Shown here in pieces: positions 51,973-63,928 of a DNA stretch of 64,000 nt. The notes beneath the pieces were generated by a model, which worked only from the letters and a program-made list of their open reading frames with translations, was not told the origin of the DNA and did not search any database. The stretch is from Chrysomallon squamiferum (Eukaryota; Mollusca; Gastropoda; Neomphalida; Peltospiridae). Each line of letters begins with the position of its first letter. Position 1 is the stretch's first letter. Made by a program: the position numbers and the translations under genes. The DNA lies in assembly GCA_012295275.1 (NCBI GenBank), contig CM022679.1:11911915-11975914 (forward strand), written 5' to 3'.

Positions 51973-53145
51973 ATGTCAGAACATCATAATCTGTCGCCAT
52001 TTTTGTCTTCAGAAGTGTAATCACGACATCTTTCTGTAGACGAAGGACTATCTACTTCAATAATATGTTTCTTGTTTCGTTAACAAAAGTCTTCTAGTCT
52101 GTTGAAATGTGCTACTGAGAGCTTAGAGATCATGTTTTCAAAACAGTATTTCGATCGAATTCAAAAAAAAAAAAAAATAATAATAATAATAATAATTAAA
52201 TTAAAAAAATAATAAAAAGAAACATAGAGAGAGATGAACACACATATACTAACTATATATATCATTTTAAAAAGTGAACGAATATGGGGTTTTGTAACAG
52301 AAAATATAATTATCTATGGATTTTATTTCATGGTGCAAACAAAATTATCATTGTTGATTTTTACTTTAGTTACATTAAGAATATTTCATCAACTAACGGA
52401 TTCTAAAGGAGACTAGCTATATACCCCCCAAACATTGTGGTGAAGAAATAGTGACATACGTCGATTTTTTAATTTTCAGTATATCATATTTGAAAATATT
52501 ATGCTTTATTATTATTATTATTATTTTTATATGACTATTGTTTTAATGTCAGTTAAAAGCTTATTACAATACTTTATCTTAACATTTCATAACTTGAGAA
52601 TGGTTATTAAATTTTATTATTTAATTTTTTCTCATGGGTTTTTTTATTATTATGTACATAGATAACACACAGAAATTCTGTGTGAAAACTGCTGTTTTTA
52701 AACAGGATAAGAATTATGGATGTTTAATTGGCAAAGAAAAGGTTATTTTCATGATCAAGGTTAAAACGTCAAATCGGTATGATTATGATATACATATTAG
52801 TATTTGCATATTAAATGATTTAATTATATTTTTAACTATTGGTAACCAAATGCAAATTTGCAGCAGATTTAATTAATTTTCTCACTTTTTTCTCTTATAT
52901 ATAAACTTTTAGTTATAAACAACTGTACTACCGCGCCATCGCGGCCGATCTTATTATATTAGTCGAAACCTTTAGCAAACAACAGTGAATTTCGTGAGAT
53001 AAATAGCCGACTGTGCATTCTGAAGATAAGAAAATGTCTTCATCTTACACTCACTACTTCATTAAAGCCTTTGGGGATCTTCCAACACGATCTTTGGCTC
53101 TGAATGTTTAACATAAAGATAGACACGTAGTTGTTTGTCATATGT

Positions 53146-53320
53146 CTTTATAAAGGGAAGCCTAAGGGACAAAAGGTTCAATATCTCTCTCGGAAAACGG
53201 CTGGCGGTGATGTATACAATTTATTGATAAACTCGGAGTACAAGTAAGTGGTCACTTACCTCTACAATTTTCAGCAAAGTCTACCGTCATATTCACAGAA
53301 TCACTGCAAGAAGTAAGGTA
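53146..53320 (+). promoter_or_regulatory. Possible promoter and non-coding first exon of the chitinase
   Basis: TTTATAAAG (about 53146-53154) resembles a TATA box, and a donor-like GAA|GTAAGG occurs near 53312. A transcript starting between them could splice to the acceptor at 57296. This is only a motif coincidence in AT-rich DNA. Confidence 0.2.
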
Positions 53321-55425
53321 TTATTCATTCATAGAAATGTATTTATATTTCATTGTTTTAGGAAACATTTTAGACTATAAATCTGAGTCGAGTAAATTAT
53401 ATTGTATTATATTTATTGGAATTAAATAACATGTTTGCTAGAGAAAATTCAAACTCTACACGTAATTATATATCCTCAGACACATACACTGACAAGCAAA
53501 AACAAATATATTTATTTATTTTACGGAATTGTGTATGTATGTGACAATACACACGTATGCACACACTTACATATATATACATATACATACCTATAAACAT
53601 ATACATACATATGTATGTATATGTATATATATATATATATTTATATTTGTGTGTGTATGTTATATGGCTAGGATTAATATCACCGGTTAAACTTAGGTTT
53701 TATTTCCAGGGAAGTACATAGCATTTAATAAAACCATTACTGAGCACTCCGACGATAATTGGTAACTGTGTCTAACTTTTGAGATATTATCCTTTCGTTG
53801 ACGATGTTTCTTAAACTAATCCGTTAAATCGCTAGAAATCATTTTTGGTCGTCGCAAATGGATAAAAATGTAGAAAACATTTTATTTTTTCGTCTAAGTA
53901 ATAGTCAAGTTTTGAATTTAATGGGTTTTTTTTTTTAATTTTTAATTTTTTTTTCTTTAAATCCATTCAAACACTGTTGTTTTGTGACTAAATGTTTTAA
54001 TAATTTTTGTTATGGATTTCTCTAGAGAGCTTTTTTAGAAACGATTTCCTGATGTGTATCCCAAAATCTATAATTTTTCTAAAACCCATCAAGTGACTTT
54101 TTTCAAAAGGTTTCTGACAAATAAATTTTTTACAAAATCGTAAAATAATATGTGTATGTAAAGGAAGGATGTAAATGTTTATCCAGAATACAGTACCAGT
54201 TTATTTTTCCATGTATTTATTACCAAAATTACTGATTATTTTTAATGGCAGTAAGTGCTGATAATACAAATCACCTTCGGCAATACTAGACTCTTATCAA
54301 GACGGTTACGACAGTGTTACACGTCCAAAACACCCAGAGCTGTTTTGTTATCTCTGGAAGGTTAATAAACTATCACGTTCGTTAACTTACTAATGGGTCG
54401 TTTGCTTTATTTCTTAATTTACTACCAAGAATGTTTTTTTTTTCAGTTGTAACAAAGAAAAAAAAAAAAAAAAAAAAAAATGAGTAAAGTTTATAGTATT
54501 CGTCTCTGTTAGATAACTTCCAACGGAGACACAAAATGTCAACAGATTCGTTATAAATATCTGTCTGTCTCTGTGCTTCACTTTATCAAAGGCTGCTTTC
54601 TTGACTGTTGTCTGCTAGTCTGCCTGTCTGTATGTCTGTTACACAGACCCGTACACATAAAAACGTCAGTAACGTAACAACATTATATAGTTAGTTTTGA
54701 TATTGTGTTATATACTAGGAAACAACCAAACAAAAACATTCATCTATGTGTTTTGAAAAATGGATATATATTTTGTGAAAATAAATAAACCTGTCAATTT
54801 TTTTTTTAAAATAGTCTTTTTAGGTGATATATTTTATATTTATTATTATATACACTATCAAACGGCGAAAGTCTATTCATATCTCCTCACGACGAAGATT
54901 AAACTAAACATGACTACATTAAATATATGATTCAGTGAATCTGAATTTCAAAACATTTTTAAATCCGGTTCTAGCTAATAACACACTGAGGCGCTTTGTT
55001 AGTTTGTACCATATCAAAACTATTTTCCTTCCTCTTTGTAGAAAATATTTACAAGTGCATATTATTTTAATCTAACTGTACTGTCACGATTTGTTCTTGA
55101 ATGACAGGATGGAATTTTGATTTCAATGAGCAAGGGTATACATTTTGTAAGAAGGTAATTATGGTTGCTAGTATGACGGAAATTGGACGTGAATAAAGTA
55201 AACTTTGAAATGCTTTTTTTTTTTTTTTTTTTCAAAATGAAAAGTAATAATAATAATATATAAATAAATAAAAAATAAAATAAAATAAAAGTAATAAAAA
55301 AACAAATAAAATAAAATAAGAATCAACGGATGAACAAATATCAGCATATCTAATACAAATAAAGACACGTAATTAAATTTAAAAATGAAACACACACACA
55401 CATACACAAACACTCACGCACTATT

Positions 55426-55430
<5 letters not shown>

Positions 55431-55465
<35 letters not shown>
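55431..55465. repeat. (GA)n microsatellite
   Basis: Pure GA repeat in the region upstream of the chitinase. Confidence 0.95.
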
Positions 55466-55467
<2 letters not shown>

Positions 55468-57296
55468 AACCTAAAACAAAACAAATAAGAATGAACGTTC
55501 AACCAATGAAAACGGACGCTATTTTATGCAATAATATTAATGCAATTATAACAGCAACAGTAAAATTTAAATAACAGTAATTAAACAATAATAACAAAAA
55601 CAACAAATAATACAATGCATATGACAACCGTGGTATTTGGCTAAAGTTTTAAAATTAAAAAAAGAATTAAAAAACAGCAAAAGATAACAAACAAACAAAC
55701 AAATAAATAAATAAAATAGAATTAAAGAAGTAATAAATAAAATATTTAAAAAACTCTTGTAAGCCTAGGGTTATAAATATAAAAAACAAAATTAAAACGA
55801 CAAAAAACAAACCTCAAGAAATATCTGTTCGTGTGTAAACGCTTAATTTTTTTTTTTTATCATCATAAATGTTTATCAAAATCATACCAGTCAAAAAGTT
55901 ATACAAAAAAAAGTATTTATAATATTCCGGAGCGCCGGGTGGTTAAACGGATGGTTGCGCCGCACCCAGGAAAATTACTCAGATATAAGGGAGGAGTATT
56001 GATGGGGAGGTTTATTCGCCACAAAATACACCAACCAACCCTGTCTCTGACAGCAACAGGTACGTTCATTCATTTATTACAGACTGTTGTTTGTTTTTTA
56101 AACAAATATAAACAGAAGAAAAAGAAAAATGTACTTGAATAAGAATCAGACTATATTTGTGGTAATGAAAGTGTACTTTTTTTTTCATTTCGTTTTTTCT
56201 TTTTAATTACATTAGTTCATTGTGACGTATGTATGAAGTATCCAATTTTATATCTTAGATTTTTGAATGCTGAATCACTTTGTCTGATAAATATTTTGTT
56301 TGAATTCTTAACGATAATAATTGATCTGCAGTATCTGGATTTTAAAATTAGTTTCATGACATCTCACGATGCATTTAAGTTAAAACGTTTTTCTTCGCGT
56401 ATTCTATAGCATTCTTTTTATTTATCTGTTTTACTGGATTTTATTGGACTGGCAAGAAAATCTCGAGTAGCTAAAGATTTCACTTCTCCCAGTGCCGCTT
56501 GGAATAGTTAACCTATTGAGAGAAGTTTTATTCCCCTTGTAATAACCGTTGGTATTAAAACGTTTTGAAGTGTCGTTAAACAGACATTAATTCTTTCATT
56601 CTGAAACAATTTGTTTTATTTTATTATAGTAATGGTTACTTTACAACTATATATAGTAGATATATAATACTATATAATACTATATAATACTGTAATTATT
56701 ACGTCACATAAATTTTCTTTCTAATTTTATATACGCATTTTACTGTTATTTAATTTCCTGTGTATGGTTAAATGTGCGAGGCGTTATGCTTTTATTTTGC
56801 TTTCTCTCATATAAATCGATTTTTTAAATAATTATTTCGGTTGTTGTAATTTACACTAATTCTGGGTTTTTCAGTTCTTCTTTGTATGAGGCTATATAAT
56901 TCTGCTTTTACTAATCTTATCTTAATTCAATTATAATTTTTTTTTTTTTCACAGTCACAGACCTGAAATCATAATTACCTAATAATTCAATGTTTTGAGA
57001 TATATTGCAAACAACCCTGTTTCTATATGTTTTGGATAGAAGAGGGCTGTAGGTTACATTCTATTTTCAGCCAGTACTGTACGACTGGTTTATCAAATGC
57101 AGTGGTATATGCTGTTATATCTTTAAAATTTACCTAGCTTCTTATAATTTTTTTTTTTTTTTTTAAAAGAGTTGTCCAAAGCATAATAGTAACGGGTTTT
57201 AACTCTTTCATCAGTATGAATTTAACCAAAATGAAATAATAAAAAATGCAATGAATGCATCGTTTAATACAATGTTTCTTCATTCGTGTTTTTCAG

Positions 57297-57356
57297 CTGA
57301 AACCATGTGGGTAACATACGGATTACTAGTGGTATTTACTTGTCTGTTATGTCAAG
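57297..57356 (+). CDS. Chitinase exon 1: 5' leader end and signal peptide
   Basis: The acceptor TTTTTCAG ends at 57296, eight leader bases precede ATG at 57305 (CTGAAACC), and 17 codons follow to a G|GTAAGA donor. The hydrophobic core YGLLVVFTCLL is a signal peptide. The acceptor implies at least one upstream non-coding exon. Confidence 0.85.
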
Positions 57357-57382
57357 GTAAGAAAGTTATTTTAATACATTTT

Positions 57383-57437
<55 letters not shown>

Positions 57438-57540
57438 ATAATAATCAGTATCAATAACTATATTAAAATTGTTATGCAGACTGTTTTTATTGTTAAACGG
57501 AGGATTATATAATGGTGTATCTGGCTTGTATCTTTCTTAC

Positions 57541-57571
<31 letters not shown>

Positions 57572-58207
57572 TAAACAATATATATATATTTTTTTCTTAC
57601 AGTTCAAAGTGCTTGCAACTATAAAATAGTATGCTACTTTCCAAACTGGTTCCAGTACAAACCAGCCCCCTACAGATACGTCCCTGCCAATATTGATCCA
57701 CACCTGTGTACTCACATTTTCTACGCCTTTGTCCAAGTTTCTCCTGATGCCAAAACCATTGTCAAAATAGAACCAAACGACGAAAGTGAGTTTTATTACA
57801 TTTATTAATAATTTGCCTAATATCTGTCTATTCAGTTCCTATTATGAAATTATTTAGTTTGGTTTAATTTTATTTTTATTTATTTGAAATGGCGCTCACT
57901 GTTCATTAAACAATACATCTGTTTATAGCAATGTATGCAGAAATAATTGCTCTGAAGAATCAGAATCCAGACCTGAAAGTTCTCCTGGCAGTAGGAGGCT
58001 GGAATCATGGGCCAGAACGCTTCTCCAGAGTTGCAGCCACAGACTCCAGCATCGATCTCTGGGCTGGCAACGTAATCGCCTACTTGCGACAACATCGTTT
58101 CGATGGGCTGGATGTAGACTGGGAGTACCCCGTAGGTCGTGGTTCGCCGGCTTCTGATAAACAGCGATTTACCGTATTCTTACAGGTAAAAACTAAACAA
58201 ACAGATA

Positions 58208-58249
<42 letters not shown>

Positions 58250-59331
58250 ACCGGTTTCTATTATTCTGTCTTAAAACCACTGGAAGGCAGTCAAGTTGAA
58301 TTATTCAACATTTGAAACAAATATCTGTTTATAATTAAGTAATATACATATAATTCAAATTCCAAAACGTCTGAGTTTTTATTTTTCATAGACGTTTGGA
58401 TAGATCAGTTTTTAGGATTGTCCAATAAACAATTAATAAATCTGTTCATTTTTATATAGCGAGTCCGCGCTGCGTTTGATGCAGAGGCTGTTCGTACCGG
58501 AACAACGAGATTGGACCTTGCCATTGCAGTAAGTGCTGGGAAATGGTTCGGAGATCAAAGCTACGAAAGAAGTAAAATCGGCAGGTATATGATCTGTTAT
58601 TTGTATATGATATTATACCTCTACTAGAATACTTTTTAAATAAATTAGTAAATATACAAACAGACACTAACTATATGATTATGATAATTACGACAGTGAG
58701 AATACTAGCACTGTTTCTTCCATTGACATTGCTCTGTTTACTACTACCGCTCAACTATAGCCATAACTATCACTGCTGCATCACTATCACCATCATCACC
58801 ATGACCACTACTACCACCACCACTACCACATCATCACAACCACCACCACCGTCACCGCTACTCTTCCTCCTACTACTACTACTATATATGTTTCTGTTGC
58901 TGCTGTTTCGGTTTCATCTCACTCTTTTTGCAATTAACCTATCATTGCTGTTGTTATTGCTACTTACTATTACTATTACCACTACTACTACAATAATAAC
59001 AACAATAAAATAATATTACGATTATTATTATTTTTATTACTACTTCTATACCACTACTAAACTACTTACTATTATGACTTACATTACTATCGTTTCTGTC
59101 TGTAGCTGCTGCTCCTAATTTTACTATGATTTCACAACAACAACAATAACAACAAAAGTAACAGCAACTATTATTACTACTATAATTATAGTTTTTAATA
59201 ATTTTTGAGAAACACTGTCGTATTTATAATGCAACATATTTTATTACGGGTAAAAATTAATATCCTTTTTTTCTCTGTTACTATATGGTTTTATTTTAAC
59301 GTTTTGTCTCGACTTGAAAAATAACTGCATG

Positions 59332-59380
<49 letters not shown>

Positions 59381-60443
59381 AAGAAACCATCAAAACCTGT
59401 TTGTTATTAATCTCTAAGTTCATTTTGATAACAATCAAATTTACACTTTCACAAAAATGCTTGAATCTTTGAAGAGAAAAATAAATAAATAAGAAGAAGA
59501 ATAAAAAAGTCTCGTCTTTAAATGGCATGAGCCACGGAGAATAAACGAGAAATATTCAACGGTACCTTCAGTTACGAGTGCTCTAACATCCGAGTTATCC
59601 GCGTTACGAACAGCCGCCCGGTCGATTTTTTGCTATCAGTTGCAAGTCAAAATCCGAGTTACGAGCTAGTTGGCGCAACGAACAGCACAACATCCGCCCA
59701 GCATCCTGCGTCTCACTCGTTTGCTTCACATGGTTACCTCGCCGTGGAAACATCTCTGTTGTGTTATGCTCGCGATGGATCCTAAGAGAGTGAGTGCAAA
59801 GGACAATGCTGAAAAGAAGAAGCGGATGATGTCAATTGAATTAAAGCATGAAATCATAGAAAAACATGAGCGAGGTGTGCGTGTTGTCAACATGGCTAGG
59901 CATGTGTAGTAATTTTACGATATGTACCATACTGAAGCAGAAGGAGTCGATAAAGGCTATAACTCTAGTCAAAGGCGTTAAAATAATTTCTAAGCGGCGG
60001 ACCTCTGTCCATGAAAAGGTGGAGAAACCCTAACCCTGTACACTTTACAAAACCAATTTATCGGTTTACATTCTCTTTAATTTTGTTTTTATACAATATT
60101 TGTTATTTATACATACATTTATCTTATTTAAAAACACTTTACAAAACATTTTGGGGGGCTGGAACGGATTACTGGTATTTCAATTAATTTCATTTGGGAA
60201 AATTGATTTGATATACGAATTAAACTTGTAAGTCAGGGTACTGTATATATAAAAATATTTTATTAAAACCAGACAGAAAACTCAACAAGGGGTTTTAAAT
60301 CTTCACGCTTGACTTATTTCTAATCACTTGTCATTAGGTACTTATTTTTATGCTCTGGTGCATAAATAATAAAACCACCATCACTGACAACTCCAATAAC
60401 AATTCTAATGATGAAGAAACTGACTGTAACAGGCTACTTATTA

Positions 60444-60498
<55 letters not shown>

Positions 60499-63022
60499 TA
60501 TTGAATTCCAGAAATGAGTTTAGTTATGTTTATATATTTATATTTTTCTGTTCAAAGATACGTTGACTTGGTTAACGTTATGACATACGATTTCCATGGT
60601 ACGTGGGAAAGAACTGCCGGTCATCAAAGCCAATTATACAGTTCTAAATACGACAAAGGAGCCAACGTCCAGCTGAACGCGGTAATTAAAATAAATAATA
60701 TTCACCTCAGTTACCATGGAGGATTAATGTATTTATACACGATATGTGGAATTTCTAATCTCGTAGGTTTATCAATCTCCTAAACAGAAAAAAAAAAAAA
60801 AAAAAAAAAAAATACACGGATGAGTTAACAGATTTTTGCAAAACGAAGGTAGTCAGGACGTGGTAGACAGATGATAATAAAATTTAATAGTAAACGATGC
60901 CGGGCAACCGCATTCAAAAAGCCATGGATACGGTTTATATATGCATTTACAACCTTAACTGATGATCAGTAAGAGTTTATGTGGAATTTGCTATGAGATA
61001 AAAGTCGTAAGTTTCGCACCTAATTAACGTCAGTATTAAAATGTTTCGATATAACCGTATTCATTTATTCATTTCTTAATTATTTTTATTTCACAGGAAT
61101 TTGCAATTGACTATTACATCTCTGGTGGCGTTCCCAAAGAGAAACTGATTTTGGGTATGGCAAGTTATGGACGGACATTCACCCTGACAGATCCGACAAA
61201 GACCACACCAGGCTCACCCGCAAGTGGGGGTGGTTACCGTGGTGACTACACTCATGAAACCGGAATTTTAAGCTACTTCGAAGTACGCAAATATTTATAT
61301 ATCAGCTAACTAACTGAATAACTGATTTCTTCATTTTTATGAGGGTTTTTTTTTTTTATTGTGTTCATTCTTCTTTCAGTTATTCAGTAATTTGATCTTT
61401 AATTTTTATTTGTTTCGTTCTTTATTTAAATATTATTTTGATAAAGTTCTTTATACAAAATTATCACATATTCAACAGTATTCTGTTTTCCATTTATTTA
61501 TATCGACGGACATTTGTGTTTTGTTTTTTATTTTTTATTAGATATGTAATGTGCTTGAGATGAACGGGTGGACGAAAGTTCTGATGAGCAAGGCTAAAGT
61601 ACCCTATGCTTACGGCCCAAGAAATGGCAAAACGGAATGGATTGGATATGATGATGAAGCAAGTTTCGTGCGTAAGGTAAGATATACATTATTTAAAATA
61701 CAGTCATAATTCTAAGTGAACTAGTTATAACAATAACATGGGAAAGCATTTTATAACAGTTACTCAAATACTTGAACTAACACCCTCTTGGACGCATCCC
61801 AACCAATAAACACGGATGCACGCCAAACACACCCACCCACCCACCCACCCACCCACACACACACACACACACACTCTGAAAGAAATATATAGGATTTTTG
61901 GTTGGAAGGAGAAACCGAATAAAACCGAAAATTTAACTACACACGTATAACACTTTCAAGTGCAATTATCATTCCACCTACCATGCGTAACTGTAGATTA
62001 AACATATTTTGAATACATTATTATACCAAATATTTTTAATCAATATATCCATATATATTTAGCAATTCATCAGTGTGCAATATAAAAATACACTGGGCGT
62101 TCTATGTCTTATTTTAACTGGATATCTGAACCTTTGTTTTCAAACAGATGAAATATCTTCAAAGCAAGGGGCTCGGTGGAGCTATGGTTTGGAACTTGGC
62201 TCTAGATGATTTTAATGGTAAATCTTGCGGTTCTGGCAATTCTCCGTTAATCAGAATAATCAAAAATCAGTTGTGCCCAAATAATTCAACGTCTGCTAGT
62301 CCTACAGCATCTACAAATTCTGTAACTACAGCATCTACAACTCCTGTAACTACAGCATCTACAACTCCTGTAACAACAGCTGACAGTACGAGTTCGACTT
62401 CATTACCAGTAACGGTTACAACGACTACAGCTACAGAAACAACAAAAGTCCAGACAACGAAAACACCAACACCTCAGACTATATCAGGTAATTAAATCTG
62501 AATTTGTGACAGATTTGTTAATGTTAATAATCACTGTATTTTAGCTGCTGTGTTATGTTATCCTATATTATACTATTTTATTTTATTTTATCTTGTTATG
62601 TTTTGAGTGTGTGTGTGTCTGTGTATTTGAGTGTGTTTGTGTGTGCGTATGTGCGTATGTCTGCATGTATGTTTTTTCTCCATCTATTCATGCAATTATA
62701 GGATATGTGTTTAAGTGTACTTCTGTGCTTGCACTTTTATATACTTTTGCATATGTTCATTTAGATTTGTTAACATAAAGTAATATTTATTTTCACTTTC
62801 ACAGTTTCTAATATTGAAGTCTCTTGCAAGCGAGGAGAGTGGCCTGGAGAATGGCTAGCAGATCCCACTGACTGTTCGAAGTTTTACCGTTGTGTTACGT
62901 ATACCAGTGCTCTAAGAATCATGTATAGTTTCAACTGTCCACATCCACAGTTCCTGGGTTTTGACATGAAAAAGAATTTGTGCAACTGGAAATCCTTGGT
63001 TCCCGCTTGTGCAGCAAAATAA
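57305..63022 (+). CDS. Secreted GH18 chitinase with CBM14 domain (nine exons)
   Basis: Nine exons join to 539 codons plus TAA: 57305-57356, 57603-57785, 57929-58185, 58460-58584, 60558-60681, 61097-61282, 61542-61676, 62148-62487, 62805-63022. It hydrolyses beta-1,4 linkages of chitin outside the cell. Signal peptide MWVTYGLLVVFTCLLCQ; GH18 barrel from about residue 22 to 380, with LLAVGGWN and the catalytic DGLDVDWEYP (Glu about residue 144, codon 58123-58125); NVMTYDFHGTW; LGMASYGRTF; GLGGAMVWNLALDDF; then a Ser/Thr-rich linker and a CBM14. All catalytic acids are present, so it should be active rather than a chi-lectin. The size and layout equal animal chitotriosidase/AMCase-like enzymes. 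The start is chosen because the exon follows a strong acceptor and the ATG opens a clear signal peptide. Roles in digestion, moulting-like cuticle or shell-matrix turnover, or defence are possible. Confidence 0.93.
57385..57434. repeat. (CT)n microsatellite in chitinase intron 1
   Basis: About 25 pure CT units, 29 bases after the exon 1 donor. Confidence 0.95.
57544..57571. repeat. A-run near chitinase exon 2 acceptor
   Basis: Twenty-eight consecutive A bases, followed by a TA run and the T-rich acceptor ending at 57602. Confidence 0.95.
57603..62270 (+). CDS. Chitinase GH18 catalytic domain, exons 2 to start of 8
   Basis: The domain starts at YKIVCYFPNWFQY and runs to LIRIIKNQLC. All sequence blocks expected of an animal GH18 barrel are present in order, including the chitinase insertion region with GGGYRGDYTHETGILSY and the YDDEASFVRK block, so no exon appears to be missing. 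Intron phases inside the domain are 1, 0, 2, 0, 0, 0. Confidence 0.92.
58208..58247. repeat. (ATT)n microsatellite in chitinase intron 3
   Basis: About 13 ATT units shortly after the exon 3 donor. Confidence 0.95.
58765..59060. repeat. Imperfect trinucleotide-rich tract
   Basis: A patchwork of ACT, ACC, CAC, CTA and ATT triplets in intron 4 of the chitinase. It creates a long chance open frame rich in Thr and Leu that is not a gene. Confidence 0.8.
59333..59379. repeat. (AT)n microsatellite
   Basis: A run of AT dinucleotides in chitinase intron 4, about 180 bases before the Tigger remnant. Confidence 0.95.
59560..60243 (+). mobile_element. Deleted Tigger/pogo-type DNA transposon in chitinase intron 4
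   Basis: The left end CGGTACCTTCAGTTACGAGT and the inverse of the right end (CAGTACCCTGACTTACAAGT) match as terminal inverted repeats of the Tigger kind. The right end is followed by TA at 60244-60245, fitting TA target duplication; the left flank is degraded. The 3' part carries GGAACGGATTA and GGAAAATTGATTTGATATAC, sequences familiar from Tigger ends. At about 690 bp it is far shorter than an autonomous copy. Confidence 0.75.
59775..60027 (+). pseudogene. Tigger-type transposase N-terminal fragment
   Basis: MDPKRVSAKDNAEKKKRM, then SIELKHEIIEKHERGVRVV and NMARHV before a TAG; shifted by one base the reading continues as TICTILKQKESIKA and SKRRTSVHEKVEK. This is the CENP-B/pogo helix-turn-helix DNA-binding region. 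The catalytic DDE part is absent. The stop plus frameshift show it is dead. Confidence 0.78.
60444..60498. repeat. (AAT)n microsatellite
   Basis: About 18 ATA units ending some 60 bases before chitinase exon 5. Confidence 0.95.
61828..61874. repeat. (ACCC)n/(AC)n compound microsatellite
   Basis: Seven CCCA units pass into AC repeats in chitinase intron 7. Confidence 0.93.
62280..62487 (+). CDS. Chitinase Ser/Thr-rich linker with short tandem repeat
   Basis: About 70 residues of Ser, Thr, Pro, Ala and Val, mucin-like and probably O-glycosylated. It includes an in-frame repeat of TASTTPVT (DNA unit GCATCTACAACTCCTGTAAC, around 62325-62375). It separates the catalytic and chitin-binding domains. 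Such repeats often vary in copy number. Confidence 0.88.
62805..63022 (+). CDS. Chitinase CBM14 (peritrophin-A) chitin-binding domain
   Basis: The terminal exon encodes six cysteines in CBM14 spacing: SCKRGEWPGEW, TDCSKFYRC, FNCPHPQFLGFD, LCNW, PAC, followed by AAK and TAA at 63020-63022. Aromatic residues (FYRC, YSFNC) suit chitin binding. Confidence 0.92.
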
Positions 63023-63214
63023 TGCATGTATCTATCTATGCTGTTTGTCTTCATGCGGAATTTAGCATGAAACTTTAAAATGCTTCACAAGTATTAGGGT
63101 AACCGTAATAATAATAAGAAGAAAAACAACAACAATAATAATAACAACAACAACAAAAAAAACTATGCAACTGTTGTTTTCTTATGTGTTAATGTATTAA
63201 ATTAAATGCAATTA

Positions 63215-63220
63215 AATAAA
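63215..63220 (+). terminator. Candidate poly(A) signal of the chitinase
   Basis: AATAAA about 190 bases after the stop, followed directly by an A-run. It is a plausible cleavage signal, but AT-rich DNA makes chance occurrence likely. Confidence 0.4.
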
Positions 63221-63928
63221 AAAAAAAAAATAATTAATGAAAATCTCTTACCACATATTTATAATGTAGAAAAATTCAGAGATTTGTTTATAAGCAAGAG
63301 TGTCATGGCTTTTTGATACCATCTCAGGCGGGACCGAATTTTCTTATCAACTCATTGTTCCAGCTTATCACTATGTCATTTATGCAGTACCCAACGTGGA
63401 AATAAGTAATCAGTCCATGCCAAACCATTACATTATTTCAGCTCAGAGGTTATGCTCTGCTATGCTGATTTTATAAACTTCCAAAATAAACTTAAATAAA
63501 TAGGCCAGTTTAATCTAGATGAAAATATACGTGCAAATAAGATCTATGGCCTATGTATGTTGATAATATAAAGCCATTATTACATCTGCCAGCAACCAAG
63601 CATCATGTATTTTGAAATTTAATGAATAATATAATATATCATTACCAGACACTGATTAGTAAATATACTAATTAACCAAAACTTCTTTTTTTTTCAGCAA
63701 AATATATTATTTTATAAAATTAACTGTGCAAACAAAAGAAAGATAAATATAAAAAAAATATAACTAGATTTCGTTAATTTAATTTAAAACTGTGCTGTAT
63801 GTATAACAGCATTATATATGTATTACTTAACTATATGTATATATAAACTTAGGTTTAACATCACATACTTCATAGGATCAAGGTTATAATCAGTGTCTAG
63901 TCAACGTGAACCTTACTTTTGTTTTCAG

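Larger units (their letters stand above)
51973..57296. other. Intergenic region upstream of the chitinase
   Basis: No coding exon could be supported. It contains A- and T-runs (for example 54457-54480), a CA patch near 55391-55410, a GA microsatellite (55431-55465), and a relatively GC-rich patch at 55928-56060. An unspliced 5' leader or promoter of the chitinase probably lies here, since the ATG exon begins with a splice acceptor at 57295-57296. Confidence 0.55.

Noticed and set aside
52925-52960. GC-rich stretch resembling the reverse of a tRNA-derived SINE head
   Set aside because: No full A- and B-box pair and no tail; too short to call.
55920-56000. tRNA gene candidate
   Set aside because: An A-box-like string is present but no B-box, anticodon arm or acceptor stem can be drawn.
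55831-56142. 103-codon forward open frame
   Set aside because: Low-complexity ends, no homology recognised and no good splice context; only the central GC-rich part is noted as a finding.
58675-59013. 112-codon forward open frame
   Set aside because: Made of trinucleotide-rich sequence in chitinase intron 4; Leu/Thr strings only, and no exon signals.
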